A stretch of 64,000 bases of DNA from Anaerolineae bacterium (GTDB lineage: Bacteria > Chloroflexota > Anaerolineae > Anaerolineales > Anaerolineaceae): contig JABUFD010000002.1 in NCBI GenBank assembly GCA_013314735.1, positions 186,001 through 250,000 of the forward strand, in the 5' to 3' direction. The first letter of the stretch is position 1. The number at the start of each line of letters is the position of its first letter. The translations under genes were made by a program, and so were the position numbers. Shown piece after piece: positions 16,124-21,926 of the stretch. The notes beneath the pieces are model-generated. The model was not told the origin of the DNA and searched no databases. It saw nothing but the letters and a program-made list of their open reading frames with translations.

Positions 16124-16989
16124 TGAAATCCAGCGCAGTAGTGGCCGGGACAACCGGCTATGCCAGTGATGTGAACGCGATCCGAACTGACGCGTTGAAC
16201 CTACGGGCACTGGCCGACAGCACAAAGACGATCAGCGGCGGGGTGATCACGGTCACGGCGGATTACAGCTATTACGTGGTGGCAGCGGAAAGCGGCACCA
16301 CGGACGACCTGGACACGGTGACTGCCGGGAGCGGGATTGCGGTGGGGGATATGGTGATGCTGATGGCGGACGCGGGGGACGCGATCCAATTCACGGTGGC
16401 GGGGAACCTGGACCGCAAGGGGTACATCACGGAAGAAAATGCGGTGGTGATCCGCTACAACGGAAGCGGGTGGGATGTGGTGCAGCACAGCCGGTGCGGG
16501 TGGCGGAAACTGTCGCTTCCGGTGGCGGCGATGAGTCCTGCAGACACAAACGGATGCGGCGCAGTGCAACGTTTATCCAGTGGATGGATCGTACGGGCGT
16601 TTGATAAAGATACAGCCGAATATTGTTCGATCAACCTGACGCCTCCGGCGGGGTGGAGTGGGATTGCGAAGTGCCGCCTGCGCTGGACGGTGAATGATGC
16701 CAACAGCGGGAACGTGCGGTGGCGATGGCGCATGGCCGCGGCAGCAGACGGAGAGGTGCTGGACAGTGTGACGAATGAGCTGATCGAACTGGATGCCGCG
16801 CCAGGCACAGCACAAAAAATGACCGTGACCGGATTTTCGACGGCAATCACACGGGCGGATGGGGATACGGTGCTGATTGACCTGTACAGGGATGCGGCGA
16901 ATGCCGGTGATACCTACGGGGCAGATGCGTACGGGATCGAGATGGAGATGTATTTCCTGATGTATGGGGATGGGGTGCAGGAGATCTAA
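16120..16989 (+). CDS. distal tail protein, beta-rich
   Basis: 289 residues starting in an ATGATG at the previous stop, with GGGAGG upstream. After an N-terminal KSSAVVAGTTGYASDVNAIRTDALNLR, a motif common at the start of tail fibres ('G....a.d.N.lr.D'), it has a carbohydrate-module-like middle (TVTADYSYYVVAAESGTTDDLDTV). A C-terminal jelly-roll-like domain follows (WSGIAKCRLRWTVNDANSGNVRWRWRMAA). It may take part in surface binding. Confidence 0.5.
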   Translation: MMKSSAVVAGTTGYASDVNAIRTDALNLRALADSTKTISGGVITVTADYSYYVVAAESGTTDDLDTVTAGSGIAVGDMVMLMADAGDAIQFTVAGNLDRKGYITEENAVVIRYNGSGWDVVQHSRCGWRKLSLPVAAMSPADTNGCGAVQRLSSGWIVRAFDKDTAEYCSINLTPPAGWSGIAKCRLRWTVNDANSGNVRWRWRMAAAADGEVLDSVTNELIELDAAPGTAQKMTVTGFSTAITRADGDTVLIDLYRDAANAGDTYGADAYGIEMEMYFLMYGDGVQEI

Positions 16990-17619
16990 ATGACCATAGT
17001 GAGTGTCTCGAACTTCAGCGGCTCCACCGCGGGGAATGTGAGCCGGTCGATAGCTGTACCTTCGGATCACAGCCGGATCCTGTTGGGGATCGGGTTGGCT
17101 GGAGCCACCCTGGTGACCCTGGACTACAACAGTGTGTCTATGGGGATATTAGCGAGTAATGACGGAAGTGGGGCGGGCGGCACCAGTTTCGCCGCGTTAG
17201 GGTGGTTGAATCACCAGAACCTGCCTGCGGCGGGCAGTTACAACCTGACAGCCAACCGCAACGCGGGGGATGGGGTGATGGTGGCGGGGTGCGTGATGAA
17301 GCTGGTTCAAGGAACGCAACCACAGGCGCAAGGCGCGGATGCAGGATCGATCGTGTTTACGAATTTGCCAGCAGATGCCTTCATCATCGGCGGCATGGTC
17401 GTGCGCGGTGGCGGTCTTACCCCCCTGACAGGAGTAACCCAGGTGAATTTGCTCCAGATCGGGGGAACTGATGTGGTGGGCGCATGGGGATGGGCGCGTC
17501 CGCAACAAGCCAGTTTTACCTTTGGTTGGACGGGCACGGGAGGGGCAACTTCAGAGACGATTGTGGCAGCTGTAGTACAAGTGGATGGGGCGTTTGGCAT
17601 GCCGTTGTGGTGGTTCTAG
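16990..17619 (+). CDS. Gly/Ala-rich phage tail protein of unknown function
   Basis: A 209-residue protein that begins directly after the previous stop. It is rich in Gly, Ala, Ser and Thr with regular beta strands (RILLGIGLAGATLVTLDYNSVSMG, AFIIGGMVVRGGG), without charge clusters, signal peptide or membrane helix. Such composition fits a fibre or receptor-binding tip. No family recognised. Confidence 0.5.
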   Translation: MTIVSVSNFSGSTAGNVSRSIAVPSDHSRILLGIGLAGATLVTLDYNSVSMGILASNDGSGAGGTSFAALGWLNHQNLPAAGSYNLTANRNAGDGVMVAGCVMKLVQGTQPQAQGADAGSIVFTNLPADAFIIGGMVVRGGGLTPLTGVTQVNLLQIGGTDVVGAWGWARPQQASFTFGWTGTGGATSETIVAAVVQVDGAFGMPLWWF

Positions 17620-17633
17620 GGAAAGGGGCATTG

Positions 17634-18770
17634 ATGCAGGAAGCGAAGCAGGAAGGGCCATACCTGGATATTGAATACACCGGGGGGAAGGTGCACACGG
17701 AGGAAGACCTGGTGCGGGCGCACCGGATCAACATGGATGAATATGTGGTGGTGAACCGGAACGACAAGGCGTGGGAAGTGACGATGAAGGTGAAGGACAG
17801 TGAGGGGGAGGAGCACCCGATCATCAGCACGAACCACTACATAGCACTGACCTTGATGCCGCGGGTGATGCAGGTACCCAGGTACCGGATATCGCCGGTG
17901 CGGGTGGTGCTGCCGGATGGGCAGATTGCCACGATCAAGAGACGCCGCAAGGATTTGCAGCGTCTCTTCTTGTGGAGCGATCCGCATTTCGGGTTTGCGC
18001 AAAAGCGAGATGGGGCGCTGGAGGCGTTCCATGATGAGGGGGTACTGGCGGCGTGGGAACGGCTGATGGCGGGGGAGAAGATCGGGCAGTCGGTATGTCT
18101 GGGGGATTTGCTGGATAATGCGGAGTGGACAACGAAGTTCCTGCGCAGCCCGGAGTATTTCCGCACGACACAACACGCGCTGACGGCGGCGGCAACATGG
18201 CTGCTGCGGCTGAAGACTTCGGATGTGCTGGAAGGGATCCACGATGCGCGGATTGGCCGTTTTTTGCTGGAGAACGCAGTATGGGCGTATGAGCTGCGGC
18301 GGGAGGATGACCTGCGCGGGTACCCGCTGCTTTCGATCCCATCGTTGCTGCTGTTCCAGGAGAAGGGGATGCGATACCAGGAGGGTTACCCGAGCGCGAA
18401 AAAGGAGGTGGGGGATTTTCATTTGTTCCATGGGGATGTGGCGCGGAAGAATGCGCTGGATACGGCGCGGACGTACCTGAAGGAGTATGGGTACAACTGC
18501 GCGTTTGGGCATATTCACCGGCATGAGGTGGTGAGTGGAACGGTGAATGGGCAGGCGGTGACGGCCTTCGGGCTGGGGTGCAGCTGCCGGGTGGATGGAG
18601 TGGTGCCGGGGCATAACCCGATGAAGCAGCATTGGGACCAGGTGGGGGCGGTGCTGGAAATAACGGACGAGGGCCGGGGGATGATCGAGCCGGTGTATTA
18701 CGACCCTGCGACCCTTCGACAAGGCTCAGGGAACGGAGGCTATGCCGTGTACCGGGGGAGAAGGTATTGA
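17634..18770 (+). CDS. calcineurin-like metallophosphoesterase in the phage tail module
   Basis: 378 residues. The phosphoesterase motifs appear in order: SDPHFG (Asp116, His118), LGDLLDN (Asp158, Asp161), GIHDAR (201-206), FHGD (His266) and GHIHRHE (His293, His295). The usual GNHD motif is GIHD here, so the metal-bridging Asn is replaced by Ile. The first ~110 residues are a separate N-terminal domain. Start 17634 follows AGGGAAAGGGG. A REP-like palindrome lies near the 3' end. It may act on nucleotides or DNA ends, or be a virion-linked enzyme; the substrate is unknown. Confidence 0.8.
   Translation: MQEAKQEGPYLDIEYTGGKVHTEEDLVRAHRINMDEYVVVNRNDKAWEVTMKVKDSEGEEHPIISTNHYIALTLMPRVMQVPRYRISPVRVVLPDGQIATIKRRRKDLQRLFLWSDPHFGFAQKRDGALEAFHDEGVLAAWERLMAGEKIGQSVCLGDLLDNAEWTTKFLRSPEYFRTTQHALTAAATWLLRLKTSDVLEGIHDARIGRFLLENAVWAYELRREDDLRGYPLLSIPSLLLFQEKGMRYQEGYPSAKKEVGDFHLFHGDVARKNALDTARTYLKEYGYNCAFGHIHRHEVVSGTVNGQAVTAFGLGCSCRVDGVVPGHNPMKQHWDQVGAVLEITDEGRGMIEPVYYDPATLRQGSGNGGYAVYRGRRY
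18712..18731. repeat. REP-like palindrome, copy 4
   Basis: CCCTTCGACAAGGCTCAGGG lies in the last codons of the metallophosphoesterase gene and is read in frame as part of ATLRQGSGN. Related copies: 3661, 7223, 11267. Confidence 0.6.
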
Positions 18771-18953
18771 ATGAAAGAGGAGAAGAAGGAGAAGAAGATA
18801 CCGGATATCCTGCGGCGCTGGGCGTGGTGCCCGCATTGCTGGGTGCGGACAAAGCAGGTGTGCCTGGATCGGGACTGGCTGTGTGAGGAATGCGGGAAGG
18901 GAGTGGCGTATGAAGAAGCGGAAGAGAGCGATAGCGGGGATTGCAGGAATTGA
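18771..18953 (+). CDS. small zinc-ribbon protein
   Basis: A 60-residue protein with CPHC (residues 20-23) and CEEC (38-41), a classical zinc ribbon, with a Lys/Glu-rich N terminus (KEEKKEKKIPDILRR). The ATG follows the phosphoesterase stop directly (TGAATG), so it is probably co-translated. It may bind nucleic acid or act as an adaptor for the phosphoesterase. Function unknown. Confidence 0.6.
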   Translation: MKEEKKEKKIPDILRRWAWCPHCWVRTKQVCLDRDWLCEECGKGVAYEEAEESDSGDCRN

Positions 18954-18981
18954 CATATTTCGGAGATACAAACGGAAAGGG

Positions 18982-18990
18982 TGTTAGAAT
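18982..18990 (+). promoter_or_regulatory. extended -10 promoter of the phage tRNA
   Basis: TGTTAGAAT (TG at 18982) ends 10 nt before the tRNA 5' end and matches the phage extended -10 family. Confidence 0.5.
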
Positions 18991-19000
18991 TGGTTTTAGT

Positions 19001-19074
19001 GCCCCGGTGAGCTAATAGGAAAGCTGCATTCTTCGTAAGTATGTCATATGTCGGTTCGAATCCGGCCCGGGGCG
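19001..19074 (+). tRNA. phage-encoded tRNA-Thr (anticodon CGU)
   Basis: A full cloverleaf. Acceptor is GCCCCGG/CCGGGGC with G discriminator, D arm AGCT-AATAGGAA-AGCT, anticodon arm CATTC-TTCGTAA-GTATG, T arm GTCGG-TTCGAAT-CCGGC. The anticodon CGT (19034-19036) reads ACG. One U-U mismatch is present in the anticodon stem, and CCA is not encoded. Its anticodon arm is complementary over 15 nt to RNA element R2 just downstream. Confidence 0.88.
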
Positions 19075-19136
19075 CTGCCCTATTAATAAATGATCCTTTT
19101 AAGGGTTGAGGGGGGGTTCAAGAATTTGACGAGATG

Positions 19137-19145
19137 TGCTATACT
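19137..19145 (+). promoter_or_regulatory. extended -10 promoter of element R2
   Basis: TGCTATACT with TTCAAG 17 nt upstream of the hexamer (19117-19122). It is the best full promoter of the six-member family. R2 would start at about 19151. Confidence 0.55.
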
Positions 19146-19150
19146 ATAGG

Positions 19151-19255
19151 CACTTACGAAGAATGCCGGTTAGAACCGGTAGGGTTGAGATAAACCTCGT
19201 CCCGTCCCGCTCAGCGCTCAGACGCCCCGCCGCGAATGGGCGCTGCGCCTTTTAA
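19151..19255 (+). ncRNA. R2: three-hairpin phage RNA element, complementary to the tRNA anticodon arm
   Basis: The layout is that of R1. A CTTACGAAG box is followed by H1 CCGGT-TAGA-ACCGG, H2 GGGTTGAG with CTCGTCCC (19182-19203), and H3 CAGCGCTCA with TGGGCGCTG (19212-19245). The 16-nt H3 loop is identical to that of R1 at 13 positions. The stems differ from R1 but still pair. Positions 19152-19166 are the exact reverse complement of tRNA-Thr positions 19026-19040 (whole anticodon loop plus stem). It could act in trans on the tRNA, or pair with it in a joint transcript. Confidence 0.6.
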
Positions 19256-19261
19256 GGGGCA

Positions 19262-19276
19262 GTACCGGGTACGATA
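19262..19276 (+). promoter_or_regulatory. GTAC-N3-GTAC-GATA motif, copy 4
   Basis: GTACCGGGTACGATA lies 23 nt upstream of the extended -10 of leader L2, the same offset as the copy before L1 (10656). Confidence 0.45.
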
Positions 19277-19299
19277 ATTTTACGGGGGTGAGGGGAATG

Positions 19300-19308
19300 T
19301 GCTATACT
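19300..19308 (+). promoter_or_regulatory. extended -10 promoter of leader L2
   Basis: TGCTATACT; transcription would start near 19314, immediately before arm A of leader L2. Confidence 0.5.
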
Positions 19309-19313
19309 GTGGG

Positions 19314-19478
19314 CGTAGACACGACTCCAAATAGCAGGTTTTTTGTTTAAACCATGCTCATAACGAATATAATTGTGGGCGAAGTCCTGCATTGGTTGAA
19401 ACTGCTATGAGAGTCGTGTCTCCGGCATGGTAAAACCAGTGCAGGATTTTGTCATATCATTCAAAGGAGACACGACAA
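19314..19478 (+). promoter_or_regulatory. L2: structured, strand-exchanging leader (paralogue of L1)
   Basis: Arm A (AGACACGACTC at 19317, ATAGCAG at 19331) pairs with arm B (CTGCTAT at 19402, GAGTCGTGTCT at 19411). Arm B also pairs over 11 nt (19413-19423) with arm C, GGAGACACGAC at 19466-19476, the ribosome site of the next gene. E (ACCATGC, 19351) pairs with E' (GCATGGT, 19425). D (19385-19397) pairs with D' (19434-19446, then TTTT). The order and spacing match L1 although the arm sequences differ, which is covariation between paralogues. The likely role is control of the downstream gene by alternative folding. Confidence 0.65.
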
Positions 19479-19760
19479 ATGAACGAGACAGAAAAAGCAG
19501 AAGTTGGGAAGGCGAAGCTGGCGGCGGATGAGGCGCAGGGGCGGAAGGTGCCGCTGTGGCTGCTGGAGGCGTTGCTGACGAAGTACAAGGGCCACCTGGA
19601 GGTGACGTGCCCGGATCAGGACCGGGCGATTGAGGAGCTGATCTTGATTGTGGAGGCGGTGACGGTGCTGCGGCGGGGGGAGGCGCTGGATCAGTTCACG
19701 GCGGTGTGCCTGGGGCAGGAGATTGTGAACCTGTGCTGGAATATGGCACACATGGAGTAG
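19479..19760 (+). CDS. small helical phage protein, paralogue of 10870-11169
   Basis: 93 residues, helix-rich and charged. Shares KVPLW-LE-L, LIL--EA-T-LR, ALDQF-A-C-GQE and -N---M with the protein at 10870. Its ATG follows leader arm C. The longer in-frame reading from 19449 would include leader sequence and is unlikely. A strong terminator follows at 19774, so promoter, leader, gene and terminator form a closed unit near the right prophage end, where accessory (moron) genes are often carried. Function unknown. Confidence 0.65.
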   Translation: MNETEKAEVGKAKLAADEAQGRKVPLWLLEALLTKYKGHLEVTCPDQDRAIEELILIVEAVTVLRRGEALDQFTAVCLGQEIVNLCWNMAHME

Positions 19761-19773
19761 GGAGACTGGCGAA

Positions 19774-19808
19774 ACAGCGGGTGAAGGACGACTTCACCCG
19801 CTGTTTTT
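19774..19808. terminator. strong intrinsic terminator between cassette gene and integrase
   Basis: ACAGCGGGTGAAG (19774-19786) pairs perfectly with CTTCACCCGCTGT (19792-19804), followed by a T run. Read from the minus strand the stem is followed by TTTC, so it may also stop transcripts coming from the convergent integrase gene. Confidence 0.88.
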
Positions 19809-19892
19809 GTGTTTGAGGGCCGTATTTGTGCTACAGGAAGGCTTGTGAGCGGAGAATGTTAGAAAACGGGGGCAGATTTGGAGAAGATTGGG

Positions 19893-20828
19893 CTAGAGGC
19901 GCCAGTTATCGACGGGGGAGGCGAGGCGGTGGGCATTTTCGATGTCAACTTCGGAGAGATGGAGGTAACGGCGAACCATATCGAGGGTAGAGTGGCCGAG
20001 GAGTCGCTGGAGGGTGTAGACATTGCCGCCGTTGCGAAGAAACTCGATGGCAAAGGTGTGGCGGAAGCGGTGGGGATGGGTGTTGGGGACATCAGCGCGG
20101 GTGCCGAGGTTGTCGAGCAGGTGGCGGATGGAATCACGATCCATGGGGTTGTTTTTGATGGAGAGGAAAAGGGGTTCGGAATTGTGGGGTTTGTCGCGGG
20201 TGGAAAGGTAGCGGTGGATCTGGTAGGCAGTACGGCGGGAGATGAAGACGGTGCGGGGACGGGATTTTTTGCCAGAACGGTAGGCATGCACCTGAACGGC
20301 GCAGTTATCAAAGAGATCGACATCACCGACGGTGAGGCGGGCAGCTTCGGAGACACGGAGGCCGGTATCGAGGAGGAGTTTGACAAGGGCAATATCACGG
20401 GCGGCGGTGGCGCGTTTCATCTGGAAGGATTTACGGCCATGGGAAACGGCGGGGCGGGTGTATTCGGCGGCTTTGAGGAGGGCCTGGACATCTTCCTGGG
20501 TGAAGGGGATGACTTCGGTGGGGGGTTCGGCAGGGCATTTGATTTTGGCGTTGGGTAGTTCTTTGAGGCCGAGTTCGAGTTGCGCCCAGGAGAAGAAGGA
20601 TCGGAAGGATTTCCAATAGGCGCGGAGGGTATTCTGGGAACGGCCCCTGGCGCTGACGTCGGCCATGAAAAGGACGAGGTCCTGGTATTGGATGGCAGCG
20701 ACGGGGCGATCGCCGATGGCTTTGAGGACGCGTTTCATGCAGCCAGCGTAGTATTTGACGGTGTGGGGGGAGAAGCCGTTGGATGCCAGGTAGAGGGAAT
20801 AGGTAGGAATGGCGTTGGAAAATAACAT
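19893..20828 (-). CDS. int: phage tyrosine integrase
   Basis: 311 residues with a SAM-like N-terminal core-binding domain (SLYLASNGFSPHTVKYYAGCMKRV). The catalytic domain carries the tyrosine recombinase residues: Arg158 in LLDTGLRVSEAARL, His253 and Arg256 in HPHRFRHTFA, His279 in LLGHSTLD and Tyr288 in VRRYLHLSE. The ATG at 20828 (minus) is chosen because GAAAGGA precedes it; upstream in-frame sequence would translate the tRNA. It is encoded against the structural genes and sits next to tRNA-Pro, the typical right end of a prophage. Confidence 0.92.
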   Translation of the reverse strand: MLFSNAIPTYSLYLASNGFSPHTVKYYAGCMKRVLKAIGDRPVAAIQYQDLVLFMADVSARGRSQNTLRAYWKSFRSFFSWAQLELGLKELPNAKIKCPAEPPTEVIPFTQEDVQALLKAAEYTRPAVSHGRKSFQMKRATAARDIALVKLLLDTGLRVSEAARLTVGDVDLFDNCAVQVHAYRSGKKSRPRTVFISRRTAYQIHRYLSTRDKPHNSEPLFLSIKNNPMDRDSIRHLLDNLGTRADVPNTHPHRFRHTFAIEFLRNGGNVYTLQRLLGHSTLDMVRRYLHLSEVDIENAHRLASPVDNWRL

Positions 20829-20866
20829 GATTTTGGGGTCCTTTCTTGGGGTTTGGCTTAAACGTG

Positions 20867-20933
20867 GTAAGCGGACTGCGGTTGTTTTTGTAACCTCGAA
20901 CATGAGGGAAAAACTGAACCGCAGACCGCTTAC
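20867..20933. repeat. 17-bp inverted repeat between integrase gene and tRNA-Pro
   Basis: GTAAGCGGACTGCGGTT (20867-20883) is the reverse complement of the arm at 20917-20933 except for one central base; the arms are 33 bp apart. The position between int and tRNA suggests integrase arm sites, an operator for int, or the end signal of the tRNA transcript. No T tract fits a terminator. Confidence 0.5.
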
Positions 20934-20966
20934 CTGGTCAATTATTTGGATGTAACGGGTTTCTGG

Positions 20967-20990
20967 TCGGGGCGAGAAGATTCGAACTTC
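20967..20990. other. probable prophage attachment site (3' part of tRNA-Pro)
   Basis: Integrases of this type usually recombine within the 3' half of a tRNA and leave the tRNA intact. The int gene begins 138 bp from this tRNA end, and phage genes stop here. The matching direct repeat should lie at the left prophage end, outside the window. This is inference from layout; the core was not observed twice. Confidence 0.45.
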
Positions 20991-21042
20991 CGACCTCTTG
21001 CACCCCATGCAAGCGCGCTAAACCGGACTGCGCCACGCCCCG
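20967..21042 (-). tRNA. tRNA-Pro (anticodon GGG)
   Basis: Minus-strand cloverleaf: acceptor CGGGGCG/CGCCCCG with A discriminator, anticodon arm CTTGC-ATGGGGT-GCAAG (anticodon GGG), T arm GGAAG-TTCGAAT-CTTCT with a T-T mismatch where the arm meets the variable loop. It is complete, and its 3' end faces the integrase gene. Confidence 0.9.
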
Positions 21043-21119
21043 ACTAGGTTTTAACTTCGGCAATTATAGCCTTGTTTGGTGAATTGTGCAAGGTTGCTTT
21101 TTAAACTTGATCCGTGGGT

Positions 21120-21926
21120 TCAGGCGGCAGGTTTGAATCCAACGGCATAAAAAGTTGGCAGATAGATCAGCCGTGTTCCCTGGCGACATGCTTCCTCGTC
21201 CAGCGTGATAAGTTGCTGGACTAACTCGGATTCCACCGTGGTGAGTGTCAGAGCTTCCAGATCATCCTGCAGGATGGCGTTTTCGGTGTCATCTGCGTCC
21301 TGCGTCGCGGGAAATTGCCATTGGCCGCCCAATACCCCGGTTTCGACCCGCTCCAGGCCCATTTGTAGAAGGTGCTGCCCGAGTTCACGCCCGATGCGGG
21401 TATGGGCACCGCGTACACGCAATGAACGTTCCTGCAACTCTGCCAGCGGTGCCAGCTGGGGCGGATGGTCAATACGCCCGCCGTAATCTGGTTCAGCAAA
21501 GGCGATCAAAGTGCCACCGGGTTTTATCTGGCGGTTGATCTCCTGCAAGATTTGTTGCAGGGGATTGGCCCACAGCAGGAAATAATGGCAACACACCAGG
21601 TCAAAACTCCCGTCCGGAAACGGCAGATCGGCAGCGTTACACTGGGCGTATGAATTGAAGGGTGATTTGCGTTGCGCCAGTTGGACTGCGGCGATGTCGA
21701 TGTCAATTCCAAATGCCAGACATCCGGGAAGTTGCCGCGCAACTTCGGCCAGTATCACACCCGTGCCGCAACCCACTTCCAGCACGCGGGGATTGAGTGG
21801 GAGGGCAAGTTTCGCCAACAGGTATTGGCGGATGGAATGGGTCCATTCCGCTTGTTGCTGGTAGCGCTGATGCAGCAGATACAGGTCTGGCATATGTTGG
21901 GTACGCTGTCCTTTGGCAAGGATCAA
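21120..21926 (-). CDS. class I SAM-dependent methyltransferase
   Basis: 268 residues (or 257 from the ATG at 21893). The methyltransferase core shows motif I VLEVGCGTGVILAEVA, the acidic end of strand 2 in GIDIDIAAVQLA, motif post-I CNAADLPFPDGSFDLVCCHYFLLW, and IKPGGTLIAFAEPDYGG. A TTG at 21926 overlaps the upstream stop (TTGA), but the ATG is an alternative; neither has a clear ribosome site. It is the last gene of the radical SAM operon, so the substrate may be the modified peptide or protein, or a small molecule. That link is contextual only. Confidence 0.82.
   Translation of the reverse strand: MILAKGQRTQHMPDLYLLHQRYQQQAEWTHSIRQYLLAKLALPLNPRVLEVGCGTGVILAEVARQLPGCLAFGIDIDIAAVQLAQRKSPFNSYAQCNAADLPFPDGSFDLVCCHYFLLWANPLQQILQEINRQIKPGGTLIAFAEPDYGGRIDHPPQLAPLAELQERSLRVRGAHTRIGRELGQHLLQMGLERVETGVLGGQWQFPATQDADDTENAILQDDLEALTLTTVESELVQQLITLDEEACRQGTRLIYLPTFYAVGFKPAA

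Noticed and set aside
19124-19140. TTGACG as -35 element before R2 and R3
   Set aside because: Only 8 nt separate it from the -10 hexamer. It is probably part of a conserved protein-binding block, and the promoters are of the extended -10 type.
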